Assembly: GCF_018991925.1 (NCBI RefSeq)
Contig: NW_024756914.1
Span: 4,003,028-4,067,027, forward strand
DNA: 64,000 nucleotides
DNA from: Homarus americanus
Taxonomy: Eukaryota > Arthropoda > Malacostraca > Decapoda > Nephropidae
Direction: 5' to 3'
How positions within the stretch are numbered: the first letter of the stretch is position 1; every line of letters starts with the position of its first letter. Below the pieces are notes generated by a model, which worked only from the letters and a program-made list of their open reading frames with translations, was not told the DNA's origin and did no database searches. Below, piece by piece: positions 11,639 through 21,689 of the stretch. The translations under genes were made by a program, and so were the position numbers.

Positions 11639-11750
11639 CTAGCGGCATGTTAAGATATACATGCACCACCACCTTCAGCGCCTCCGCCAGGTTAGGACAC
11701 ACTGGCGTTCGTTCGTCCTGGAAGTCGTTGGTGAGGAGGGCGGCGTCGTG
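11639..11750 (-). CDS. candidate internal exon, unidentified protein
   Basis: On the minus strand CTGGGGGCAG (acceptor-like) is followed by 112 bp with one open frame: HDAALLTNDFQDERTPVCPN, then LAEALKVVVHVYLNMPL, ending in CTAG|GTAAAT, a good donor with phase 1. Third positions are strongly G/C, unlike the AT-rich flanks, and the C-terminal half would form an amphipathic helix. A TGA lies four codons upstream of the CAC, which limits the exon start. A competing + strand frame runs across 11647-11904 (it includes RAPDVFVDILETRATLFWSL) but has no donor or acceptor of similar quality. The family is not recognised. Confidence 0.42.
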
Positions 11751-12014
11751 CTGCCCCCAGGTGACGGAGGAACCTCATTACCGCGCACCTGACGTTTTTG
11801 TCGACATTTTGGAAACGCGGGCTACGCTATTCTGGTCCCTGAAGGCTATACGCAGAGGCTACGGGATTATTGGTGACAAATGGACACGCGGGGTACACCA
11901 ATAAGACCCATGGCGGCTACCTGGCTATTCAATACAATTTTAAACCTTTTCCCAAATCCATTTCCAGGATCAATTGGACACGCAGCGTCAACTCGATTCA
12001 TTTCACCTGTTTCG

Positions 12015-12190
12015 AATCGATGGTCACGCTTAAAAATAGAAACCTATCCATAAATCTATCTATTCTACCACTTAATCTATTCTACCTGGTAATCTATTCT
12101 ACCTGGTAATCTATTAATTCTACCTGTTAAAATATTCTACCTGTTAATCTATATTTTTTACCTGGTAATTCATCAATTTCACCTGTTTAT
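12015..12190. repeat. CTATTCTACCTGGTAAT minisatellite
   Basis: About eight degenerate 17-22-bp copies containing TTCTACCTG and TTAATC. Confidence 0.85.
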
Positions 12191-12264
12191 AATAAAGAGA
12201 ATAATAATAATAAAATAAAAATGAATCAACAGTGACGATGGTGATAACAGACAAAGGGGAAAAG

Positions 12265-12335
12265 AGGAAGATGTAGGAGAAGAGGAGGAGGAGGAAGAAG
12301 AGGAGGAGGAGGAGGAGGAGGAGGAGGAGGAGTCA
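12265..12335. repeat. (GGA)n microsatellite
   Basis: Imperfect AGG/GGA triplets. Confidence 0.9.
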
Positions 12336-12389
12336 TTTCTCAGTACTGGGGAGTATAAACATCATCAACAGTAGAGTACAAGGAAGGTA

Positions 12390-12592
12390 GTGAGGAGAGG
12401 GAGGTGGGGAGAAGAGAGGGAGGTGGGGAGAAGAGAGGGAGGTGGGGAGAAGAGAGGGAGGTTGGGGAGAAGAGAGGAGGTGGGGGAGAAGAGAGGGAGG
12501 TAGGAAGAGAGAGGTGGGAAGAGAGGAGGTGGGGAGAAGAGAGGGAGGTGGGGAGAAGAGAGGGAGGTGGGGAGAAGAGAGGGAGGTTGGGG
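12390..12592. repeat. GAGGGAGGTGGGGAGAAGA minisatellite
   Basis: About eleven copies of an 18-19-bp purine-only unit with small indels. Confidence 0.95.
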
Positions 12593-12617
12593 ATTGATTG
12601 ATTCGGCAATATTAAGT

Positions 12618-12680
12618 CGTGTTAGGTTAGGTTTAAGTTAGATTAGATTAGGTCAGACTAGGGTTAAGTTAGGTTCAGGG
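12618..12680. repeat. degenerate TTAGG-type repeat
   Basis: GGTTAGGTT, AAGTTAGATTAGATTAGG and similar variants. Confidence 0.7.
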
Positions 12681-12719
12681 TCAGGAGAGTATAGTGTGTC
12701 GTCACTTAGGGTAATCCAG

Positions 12720-12995
12720 GAGAGGACACCCCCAACCCCCCTCCACACCCCCACCTCCCTCCACACCCCCGCCTTCCTCCACACCCCCACCCCCCTCCAG
12801 ACACACACTCACGGTTCACCTCCTTAATCTATCACAACCACTAACTCACACTCCTAGCTATTTACCCATCCACACCTACCCTAACTTTCTACAGCGACAC
12901 ACACAACACAAACACCACTAACACCACCAACACCATCACCATTCCTACCACCAACACCACCACTATCATCAACACCATCACTACCACCACTATCA
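12720..12995. repeat. C-rich ACACCCCC and CACCAACACCACC repeats
   Basis: Two composition blocks: CTCCACACCCCCAC units (12725-12800) and ACCACCAACACCA units (12895-12990). Confidence 0.75.
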
Positions 12996-13118
12996 CCACC
13001 AAAGAGATCGTCAATCATCCTGGGAATCACTTGGTCAAACTTCATCAGGTATCGACAACTACCTTGAGGAACACCACCATGCCCCCATAACCAACCTGAA
13101 CACAAAAATCAAGACCTT

Positions 13119-13266
13119 CTACTTTTCTCTCCTCGTTACAACACCGCCATTGACATATGTGTTAAAACTGGTATAAATCTGTTCGGGAATGGGCGTAACT
13201 GCGTGCCAAGGCCGCCCGGGGACAATTAAACGGGCAGGGAGGTCACAGGAGGGTATAGGATCTGAC
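13119..13266 (-). CDS. candidate terminal exon, unidentified
   Basis: The minus strand shows CATATTTGTACAG, a fair acceptor, then one leftover base and 48 codons ending in TAG. The peptide begins SDPIPSCDLPARLIVPGRPW and ends NTYVNGGVVTRREK. Composition is balanced and not repeat-derived. The frame is also open upstream through a CA tract, so the acceptor is needed to define the start. No homologous family is recognised. A + strand frame of similar length exists but runs into the GT repeat. Confidence 0.33.
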
Positions 13267-13304
13267 CTGTACAAATATGGTCGACGACAGGATTCGAGAA
13301 AGAG

Positions 13305-13308
<4 letters not shown>

Positions 13309-13370
<62 letters not shown>
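13309..13370. repeat. (GT)31 microsatellite
   Basis: Uninterrupted TG/GT run. Confidence 0.98.
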
Positions 13371-13371
<1 letters not shown>

Positions 13372-13699
13372 TGCTGTATAATATATAGCAAGACAAATAA
13401 AATGATATACATTATCTCATCTCTAAAAAAAAATTACGATAATCAGAATTTAAATAATCCACGTAATAAATCCGATACTGCTGAAAAATCCACCACTCAA
13501 GTGACTGTTAAAGTGAGGATTGGGGGGGGAGGGGGGATTAGGGAGGGATTAGATACAGGAGAGGGTCAAGAGGGATTAACATTAAGTATATTATAATCCT
13601 TCACTAGAGACGAAGCTTACAAGAATGACGGCATAAACCACACGGGTACTAAAGTGAATATATAGTGAAGCTTATAGTGTGGTTATTGTGGTCTGTGGT

Positions 13700-13765
13700 G
13701 CTGGGGTGGGGGGTGGGTCGGGTGGGGGGTGGGTCGGGTGGGAAGTGGGTCGGGTGGGTGTGTGT
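13700..13765. repeat. GGGTGGGTCGGGTGG repeat
   Basis: Four to five G-rich units of 14-20 bp. Confidence 0.85.
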
Positions 13766-13830
13766 AGGTGGGATGAGTAATGAATTGGGTACTTAAGAGC
13801 GATAATGTGGTGGTGGCGGTGACAATAATG

Positions 13831-13902
13831 AGGTATAGACCAGGTAAGGTATAGACCAGGTAAGGTATAGACCAGGTAAGGTATAGACCAGGTAAGGTAC
13901 AT
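13831..13902. repeat. 17-bp repeat AGGTATAGACCAGGTAA
   Basis: Four almost perfect copies. Confidence 0.95.
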
Positions 13903-13965
13903 AGACTCAACCCCACCAATACCACAATACAGGTGAAGCTCACACGATGATAAGTTTTATCTGCC

Positions 13966-13992
13966 ACACACACACACACACACACACACACT
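13966..13992. repeat. (AC)n microsatellite
   Basis: Uninterrupted CA run. Confidence 0.95.
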
Positions 13993-14339
13993 TTGAGCCA
14001 CCACCACACCTGTCATAACACAACACACACATCACAGTTCTACCTCACCACACTATCAGCCTCTTCACGTCCAAATGTCACCCCTCAGTCTAACCCGCTG
14101 TACCGCCTCGTTATTAGCCACCCTCTTCATCAACAGTATTTATGGGTCGAGATTATTTTAGCCTTGTCGCCAACAGTATATAAATGACCCACTACCATGA
14201 ATGTTGTTTGAATCCATATTGTGGTGCAAGTTGTGATGTCTCGGTTGTATAGTGATGTGTGGAGTGGTCATAGTTTGTGGGGTTCTTAGAGGAATTTGTG
14301 TTGTGGTATCGTTGTGTAGGATTCCTGACATAGGCATCC

Positions 14340-14465
14340 GTCGGGGTGGGAATGGGGAGGAGGAGGAGGTGGGAGGGTGGGAGTTGGGGAGGAGGAGGGG
14401 GGTAGGGGGAGTTGGGGAGGAGGAGGAGGTGGAGGGTGGGAGTTGGGGAGGAGGAGGGGGGGGGG
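14340..14465. repeat. GGGGAGGAGGAGG purine repeat
   Basis: Blocks of GGGAGTTGGGGAGGAGGAGG recur three times. Confidence 0.9.
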
Positions 14466-14627
14466 ATAGTTGGGGGTGTTTACGAATTCTAACTAAAACA
14501 CTAAAAATTTCCCATAGGTGACCCATCAGCACAGTAGATATTCAGCCAAGATTCACCATATTATTTTGGGTTTTTCTTCACCGGTGATTTGAGATCCACG
14601 TTGCTGCCTCATACACACGACATACTA

Positions 14628-14890
14628 AGGAGGCAGAGGAGGAATAGGGTGAGAGATAAGGGTGTGAGGAAGAGGGTGAGAGATAAGGGTGTGAGGAAGA
14701 GGGTGAGATAAGGGTGAGAGGAATAGGGTGAGAGATAAGGGTGAGAGGAATAGGGTGAGAGATAAGGGTGAGAGGAATAGGGTGAGAGATAAGGGTGAGA
14801 GGAATAGGGTGAGAGATAAGGGTGTGAGGAATAGGGTGAGAGATAAGGGTGTGAGGGATAGGGTGAGAGAAGGGTGTGAGGAAGAGGGTG
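14628..14890. repeat. 27-bp minisatellite GAGAGATAAGGGTGAGAGGA
   Basis: About ten copies of a 24-28-bp unit ending in ATAGGGT, with GTGTGAGG variants. Both strands are open because the dominant unit length is a multiple of three. Confidence 0.95.
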
Positions 14891-15002
14891 AGTGGTACAA
14901 GAGTGTTAGGGTGAACTTGACTTCTTTCCCTGGGTTCTTTCTCCTCCTCCCCGTGGCAGTAACCGGAGCTAAGGGCGTTAGGTCATGACAAATGAGGCGG
15001 TG

Positions 15003-15051
15003 GCCGGGTAGTGCCTTCACCCACCCACACACACCCACCCAGACACACAAA

Positions 15052-15094
<43 letters not shown>
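15003..15094. repeat. CACCCACACA tract and (AC)n microsatellite
   Basis: A degenerate CA/CCCA tract passes into a clean (AC)18 run. Confidence 0.95.
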
Positions 15095-15096
<2 letters not shown>

Positions 15097-15164
15097 TATT
15101 ATTCACAATGAAGAGACTTAATCACTCTGCTGGTTTTAAAGAGCAGATTTAACTTAATTAACTT

Positions 15165-15430
15165 ATTGATAACCTAATCTAATCTAACTTGCGCCAACCT
15201 AACCTAACCCAAACTAACCTGAAACCTGACCCCCCCAAAAAAAATACCTTAACCTAATCTAACCTAACTTTATGAAACTTAACCTAACTGACACCTATTA
15301 AAACCTAACCCGCCTTTAAACACAGACTAACCTCACCTAATCCTAACCTCATCGAATCTCTAACATACTCTAACCTAACCTAACCAAACCTAACCTAACC
15401 TAACCAAACCAAACCTATCCTAACGAAACC
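15165..15430. repeat. degenerate interstitial (CCTAA)n telomere-type repeat
   Basis: About 265 bp dominated by CTAACCTAACC with many substitutions. The longest clean run is near 15367-15405. Confidence 0.85.
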
Positions 15431-15677
15431 AAATCCTCCATTTTTTCTTCTTTTTTTTTTTTTCCTGTATAAATATTCAGAGTCGGGTTTCGCTTTCGAG
15501 TTCGCCTGTAACTAATGGCCCTTCAACACCCTTGTAATCCTCCTCATGTTAAGACGCCCTCACTGACTCCCCCCTCTCTCTCTCTCTAATCACGTACGAT
15601 TCAAATTTCACAATGGTTTGGCTAAAATTATAAGAAAATAGCTCATACGTATATCCAATGGCACAATCGTAAGAAAA

Positions 15678-15705
15678 GACAGACAGACAGACAGACAGAC
15701 AGACA
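15678..15705. repeat. (GACA)n microsatellite
   Basis: Seven GACA units. Confidence 0.95.
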
Positions 15706-15842
15706 GGAGAAAAATCGCTATATGCTCCACAGTCGAGGCGGAGCATAAAGAAAACGAGTGTTGGCCTTGACGGTAGACTAATAAAAATACCACGAGAGTT
15801 AATACCTTCCTTTCTTTACTTCACCTGTTGTAATTTCTTCTT

Positions 15843-16022
15843 CCTCTACACCACACCTGTCCTCCCCTACACCACACCTGCCCTCCCCTACATCACACCT
15901 GTCCTCCTTTCCTCCCCTACACCACACCTGTCCTCCCCTACATCACACCTGTCCTCCTCACCTCCCCTACACCACACCTGCCCTCCCCTACATCACACCT
16001 GTCCTTCTCACCTCCCCCTACA
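15843..16022. repeat. CCTCCCCTACACCACACCTG minisatellite
   Basis: About eight copies of a 20-21-bp unit with CACC/TCACC and GTCC/GCCC variants. Confidence 0.93.
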
Positions 16023-16500
16023 AGTCAATTATCAACATCTATAAACAAACAAGACAAACGTTAATACAAACAAACAAACAAAACAATGTAAACAAAAAGA
16101 AAACAACTTGCTCTCAGGTTATAATTAGTCTTAGAGGGATATTGATAGGAAGGGTCAACTTATTGTGGGTGCAAACAATAAACCTGCCAACTAACCTCTC
16201 CCAAGCTGTCACAAACGTAAACAAACCATTACGTCACGTTTAAGATCGGTTGTGATAGTTTGTGATATTCCGAGATTATTATGATATACTTGAATGTTAT
16301 GTAATTTGATTATATACCATGGTTATGTATATATTCTGTGACTATATACATGTACTGGGGTTATATGTATGTATATTTCTACTGTTTTTATATTGAGGTG
16401 TATATTAATTTATTTGATTAACGTAAGTACAGAATTTATTTAGTATTGGGGGATTTATTTTAGGATGATTTATTTTAGGATGTATTAAAATTTTTATCTC
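16023..16500. other. unassigned AT-rich DNA
   Basis: TATATAC-rich and CAAACAAA-rich sequence. No gene is visible. Confidence 0.5.
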
Positions 16501-16504
16501 TTTA

Positions 16505-16800
16505 CTTACACACACACACACACACACACACGAAGTTGATTTACTTAATGCAATGACAACACCAGCCTGGCTACCGTGTTCCTCCCAGCTGGTGTGTGTG
16601 TGTGTGTGTGTGTGGGTGTGTTAGAGTGATATATATATATGGATAAGGTATTAAAGGAATAAGCAATTAAGACATAGTAACTCAACAAAACACCTTTACT
16701 AACAACAACAATTACTACAACAACAACAACTATTACTACAACAACAACTATTACTACATCAACAACTATTACCACTATTATATACTACCACCAACACACC
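16505..16800. repeat. AC, GT, TA and ACAACAACTATT microsatellites
   Basis: (AC) near 16505-16530, (GT) near 16593-16613, a TATATATATA run near 16629, and CAACAACTATTACTA units at 16700-16790. Confidence 0.9.
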
Positions 16801-16937
16801 GCCTCTCACAAAAGGTCAAACGTCCATCCAAAACACACACACACATCAGGTCTTTAAGTTATTACCACGAAGACTTGCCATCCAGCTGTGTTTGTCAGTC
16901 ATAACACTTCACTAGTCCACTAACACTCGCTACTCTG

Positions 16938-17135
16938 AGGGAGGGGGAAGTGGGGGGGGGGGAGAGAGACAGGGGAGGAGGGAAGTTGAGGGGACGTGAA
17001 ATTGAGGGGACAAAGGAGGTGGTGGGAAATAGGGAAGGGGAAATGGAGTGGGGAAAAAGGAAGGGGGTAAGGGAAGGGAGAGGGGAAGAGAGTAAAGGGA
17101 GGGGATGAGGAGAAAGGGAGATGAAAGGAGGAGGC
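16938..17135. repeat. purine-rich GGGGA tract
   Basis: GGGAAGGGGAAATGGAG-type sequence. Confidence 0.8.
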
Positions 17136-18180
17136 ATCACAGCATCATTATATCGAAAGATGGCCTGGTTGGTGGTCACCTTCGTCAGTAGCTGGTGATG
17201 ATACTGAATACTGCATGAGGGTAACCGACCATCATCACCTGTTATACATGGAGAGTCACGACCTGGTGTAGGAGAAGGAGGAGGAGACTGTCGCCGTGTC
17301 TAGGAGGGTGGCACCAGTACCTCACACCTCGTCTGTCATCTTGTCTTCCTCCCCCTCCTTCCTCCTACCCACCTTCTTTCTCCTCATTTTCTCGTAGACT
17401 AACAGCTTCCTCTCTCTGTCTCTCCCTCCTCTTACACCCTTCGTCATCTTCATCTCTTCTCTTATTCCCTCTGTTTCCTAGTATTCCTTCGTCATCTTTC
17501 CTATACTATGATCTCCCCAAGTTATTCTAATCTTTCTCTGCTTCCTTCCTTTTCTTATACCTCACCCACCTTCTTCTTTCCATTTTTCTCTTTTCAATTT
17601 CAATAAATAACATGTCTCTCATTCTCTCATTTGCAGCCACATCAAACCCTCTCTCTCTCTCTTTCCCCTTTTCTCCCCTTCACCCCTCACCCTCACCCCT
17701 CGTCCTCACACAATATGGATACACATGGGTGCCTCTATCCACACCTCATCCCTCCTACACCATCCTCAACTCACTCACCTGACACAACAAGACGTACAAC
17801 AGTATTTACAAACTCCTTACGAGGTCTGAGCTTAACGACGCCCCCACTCTGATATGACATTCTTGTGAAAACACTTTACGAAATCGTTCGGTCTTTTACG
17901 ATGAAGATATTTGAACATGTAGGACATAATACGGCTGTGTCGAGAATAAGTCGTAAGAAATATTGACTAAATGACAAAAATACATTCTTACATACCTTAA
18001 CACCTTTCACGCCACCTCCCAACACCCTTAAGCTCCCCTAAAGGCATTCCAATACTATACATCACTGACCTAATACTATTTAAGTATTTCAACACTTCCA
18101 CAGTACAGTCATCAGTTACCTTAATACCTCCTCAACACCACTCTGACACCTCCCTCTCACCCTTACCCCCTCCCCAACCC
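17136..18180. other. unassigned, partly pyrimidine-rich DNA
   Basis: 17340-17700 is CT-rich on the + strand. 17160-17340 is GC-balanced, with short open frames on both strands and no decisive splice sites. 17880-18130 is AT-rich single-copy DNA. Confidence 0.4.
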
Positions 18181-18198
18181 TCCACCCCCTCGGCCACC

Positions 18199-18309
18199 AT
18201 GACTCAGGTGCCGCCGCCTCCGCCTTCCCTACAACAACAACAAACTGTGGAGCCGAGAGGGGGAACAGGGGCAGAGAGAGCCGCTACCTCCACGTGGGAC
18301 GGAGGCTAA
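18199..18309 (+). CDS. 36-codon ORF with an optimal Kozak context; possible first coding exon
   Basis: CGGCCACCATGA matches the animal Kozak consensus fully upstream of the ATG (GCCACC). The frame reads MTQVPPPPPSLQQQQTVEPR, continues GGTGAERAATSTWDGG, then TAA. Proline and glutamine runs are typical of unstructured N-termini, and GTGGGA at 18293 is a weak donor. The segment is GC-rich against AT-rich flanks. The minus strand offers ATGGTGGCCGAGGGGGTGG followed by GTAAGG, so strand is not settled. Confidence 0.3.
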   Translation: MTQVPPPPPSLQQQQTVEPRGGTGAERAATSTWDGG

Positions 18310-18329
18310 GTGGCCACTAATAACCTCCC

Positions 18330-18398
18330 TCACTAAACCTAACCTAACCTAACCAAATCTAACCTAATCCAACCTAGCCTAACCTAACCTGCTAATAA
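18330..18398. repeat. interstitial (CCTAA)n
   Basis: Imperfect telomere-type pentamers. Confidence 0.85.
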
Positions 18399-18754
18399 TA
18401 TCACTGTAACCTGCCTCTACACCTGGTCTTCACTCATAAAATAAAAAAAATAAAATAATGTATAATAATTTCAGGTAATTATATAGACGATTTAAGAATG
18501 ATAATAAACAAATAAATTATATCGATTCTTTTGACTCAATTATACAACTCGGATTAATAGGTTGTAATTTTGGTGTTTGTTTGAAGAAGTTAGTGACGAA
18601 GGGAATTAAGACGACCTGGTGGTTCCTAGACGTGTTCTGAATGGCTCATCTACACGTCTACTCACTTCCTTCCATTATTTTCTTCCGTTCTTTCTTTCTT
18701 CTCGTCACACTTACTTTACTCTTCCTTCTTTCACATTTTTCACCATCCAAAACA

Positions 18755-18755
<1 letters not shown>
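18399..18755. other. unassigned DNA
   Basis: AT-rich, then CT-rich. Nothing recognised. Confidence 0.5.

Positions 18756-18758
<3 letters not shown>

Positions 18759-18797
<39 letters not shown>
18759..18797. repeat. (GA)19 microsatellite
   Basis: Uninterrupted GA run. Confidence 0.97.
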
Positions 18798-18800
<3 letters not shown>

Positions 18801-18900
18801 TCAACACCTACCGTACAGTACTCAAGGGCACCTCCTTCCCCCCTTATTCCCCTCTTTTTTTATCCCCTACTCCTTCTCCCCCCTTTACTAACCCTTTTTA

Positions 18901-19000
18901 NNNNNNNNNNNNNNNNNNNNNNNNNNNNNNNNNNNNNNNNNNNNNNNNNNNNNNNNNNNNNNNNNNNNNNNNNNNNNNNNNNNNNNNNNNNNNNNNNNNN
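18901..19000. other. assembly gap (100 N)
   Basis: Exactly 100 N, the usual placeholder for a gap of unknown size. Frames across it are meaningless. Confidence 0.99.
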
Positions 19001-19001
19001 A

Positions 19002-19037
<36 letters not shown>

Positions 19038-19056
19038 GAGAGAGAGAGAGAGAGAG
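19002..19056. repeat. (G)35 homopolymer then (GA)n at the gap edge
   Basis: About 35 consecutive G bases follow the gap directly and pass into (GA)10. The run is either the cause of the gap or a poly-G read artefact. Confidence 0.95.
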
Positions 19057-19420
19057 CTGCTGTATTCCGATGTTTTTAATTAATTCTAAGGTGTACGGTG
19101 TATTATTATCAGGTGGTGGTGTGATCTCCAGGTACTTGTTTCAGGTGTTGTGTGGGTGCCTTCTGTTTTTTGTGTGTGTTGTATTGTATTGCTTCTGGTT
19201 GTGTTGTACTAGGGACAATATCTAATTTTTTATTCTGTGTTAAGGCAGATCATTTTTTGTCCAGCTTTTGTTACAGTTTTGATGAACTTTTGATATGTAT
19301 AATAATTTTGTCCAAATTTTGAAATATTTGTGACTTAACCTTTAGAATACTTTTATTTTTATTTTTAGAAAGTTTGACTAATTAAAAAACAACCCTGACG
19401 AACTTTAGGACTTTTCAACC
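19057..19420. other. unassigned AT/GT-rich DNA
   Basis: No gene or repeat is recognised. Confidence 0.5.
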
Positions 19421-19424
19421 ATTC

Positions 19425-19760
19425 CCTGCCCTCAACTCCCCCGTTCCTGGTTTCTCTCCCTTCCCTCGTCTTCCCTCCTTCCTCACCTCTCCACCCCTTT
19501 CCCCCTCTCCCTCATCCTCTCGCCCTCTTCCTCATTCCTCTCCCCACGTTTTCCCATCGTCTTCCTCATCCGCCCTCCTCTTCTCCCCACCCTCCCTCTC
19601 CCTTATCCCTCTCCTCTTCCCCTTTCTCACCCACCCCTCTCCAGTGCCTTCCCCTTCCACCTCTCCCCCTCCTCCCTTTACCACCCTTCCCTCTCTCCTC
19701 TTTACCACCCTTCCTCCCTTTCCCCTTTTCTTCCTTTCTCTATCCCCTATCATTACCCCC
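19425..19760. repeat. pyrimidine-rich TCCC/CTCC tract
   Basis: About 335 bp of nearly pure C/T on the + strand. Confidence 0.85.
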
Positions 19761-19784
19761 CAGACAACAATCTAGTTATCTCTA

Positions 19785-19818
19785 ACTCAACCTAACCTAA
19801 CCTAACCTAACCTAACCG
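19785..19818. repeat. interstitial (CCTAA)n
   Basis: Six clean copies. Confidence 0.93.
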
Positions 19819-19959
19819 TCTCTCTCCGTCTTTCTCAGGTTAGTATCGCCTGTGTACTGCTCCTCCCATTGGCGAACGAACGTCTGAAGGTAATCACACC
19901 AACCCACTAATTACATTCCTGGATGATTGCCTTGTTAACTCATGTTACATATTGTTGTT

Positions 19960-20985
19960 AGCATCTCGTTATTGCAACCCTTTGGAGCTTGTTATTGAGG
20001 ATCTGTGAAAGTTCTATTATTGCAGATTTCTGTTAGTTGTAGTGTGGGTATGATCAATTGTGCTATTGCTGTATTGATCAATGTGTGTTTATTGTAGTAT
20101 TTATTAATGCGGTTATTGCAGTCTTGAGTATCGTTATTACAGTAATTATCAAAGTCCTGTTATTGTAGTTCTCATCGGAGTTCTTTGGTTGCGGAATCAT
20201 TAAATCATTTTATTGCAATACTTGTCACTATCTCGTTATTGCGACACTCATCAGGTCCTATATGACAATTTTCATTTGTCTCGCTATTATATCACCCATC
20301 TCGTTATTGTCAATATTTTGTAAGTTTTCGTTATTGCAATAAAGATATTTTAGTGGAGCATCCAATTAAATCTGTGTATCTGTATTTTTTTCATTGCAAT
20401 ATTAATTAATGTTTTTGCATTCCTAAGTTTGTTATTGCATTCCTAAGCTTCTGTTATTGCATTCAGGGCCTGTCTTTTATTAATAGTCACCATTTCATTA
20501 TTTGCAATATTTATTAAAGTTTAGGTCATAGAATAGTCGTGTCTGTTAGTGCAATATATATACGTGAATGTTTTTGTTTTGTAACATGTACCATTTATTG
20601 TTGTAATATATAACAAAATCTCCACACTGTTATTGCAGTGTTAAATAACGTATTAATACATAAACACTAACTCTTTTGTTTTTTTATTTGTTAGTCAATG
20701 TGTTATTCATCTGTTATTGTAATCATCTATCATTCTTCATTATTGATTTTACCTATAGAATTTTGGTTATTGCATCTTCTTATCAAGATTCATCGTTATT
20801 GACTTCACCCATGAATTTTTGTTATTGCAACCCAATTATCAAACTCTCTGTTATTCTTGTTGTTGATTGCACCCATGTTGTTCGTGTAATCCTCTATCAA
20901 ACTTCGTTATTGATTTCACCCATAGAATTTTCGTTATTGCAAACCACTTATCAAACACTCTCGTTATTGCAACCATGAAAATAAA
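19960..20985. repeat. highly degenerate array of TTATTGCA-containing units
   Basis: At least fifteen copies of (C)GTTATTGCAA/T lie across 1 kb, spaced about 20-110 bp, often followed by ATCAA or preceded by CTC. The shared linkers (for example TATCAAAC near 20840, 20895 and 20948) show this is an old tandem array, not chance AT-richness. Confidence 0.65.
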
Positions 20986-21139
20986 TTCTCAAATATGCAA
21001 CACTCCTTGCAACATAGTTCCCCTGGGATGGAAAGGGTAATATCGGGAGCAATTGTACGATTAATAACGGTGATGTCACGGGGAGTTATTGTTAGCATTG
21101 GTGGGATTGTTTTGTCGATATGATTCTTACTTAGTGTTG

Positions 21140-21295
21140 GGTTTGATGAGGTTAGGTTAGGTTGGGGTTTGCTTTGGTTAGGTTGGGTTTGCTGAGGTTA
21201 GGTTGGGTTGATTTGGTAGGTTGGGTTGGCTTGGTTTGGTTTGGTTAGGTTAGGTTAGGTTAGGTTGGGTTGGGTTTGGTTTAGGTTAGCTTAAG
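21140..21295. repeat. interstitial (TTAGG)n-derived tract
   Basis: GGTTAGGTTGGGTT variants, with a clean TTAGG run near 21243-21265. Confidence 0.88.
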
Positions 21296-21581
21296 CTTTA
21301 TTGGTCTTAGTTTACTGCTGTTGCCTGTCTCTAAGTGGCACATGTCTTTGGAGTTCCGTAACAGCGTCATTTTAAGCATTTTAGGTATTTCCTTTATTCT
21401 CTTTCTCCCTCCTCTTCTCTCCATTTTCCCATTCTCCTCCTGTTCCTCCCTCTCAGCCTCTCTTCCTTCTTCCCATCAGATCTACCCAACCCTAACTCTA
21501 ACCAAACCTAACCCAACCTAACCATCCCCAGGTAGCGTTAGGTGGTTAATCTCAGGTGAAATTAGTTGAGGACAATCTCAG

Positions 21582-21605
21582 GTGATTATTATTATTATTA
21601 TTATT
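21582..21605. repeat. (ATT)n microsatellite
   Basis: Eight TTA units. Confidence 0.93.
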
Positions 21606-21689
21606 TAGTAGAGAAGAGAAGAACACAGTAAATAAGTGAAATTGAATCAAGAGTTGTTGTTTTACTAGAGGTGGAATAAGAGACGAGGT

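Noticed and set aside
15165..15430. Chromosome end
   Set aside because: CCTAA repeats are degenerate, short, on both strands in the window and flanked by ordinary DNA, so they are interstitial.
17269..17400. Exon reading EKEEETVAVSRRVAPVPH
   Set aside because: The acceptor GGTGTAG has no pyrimidine tract, and the minus strand reads equally well with a CAG|GTCGTG donor. Not decidable.
18641..19225. Open frame spanning the N gap
   Set aside because: It crosses 100 N and a poly-G run, so it is not a real reading frame.
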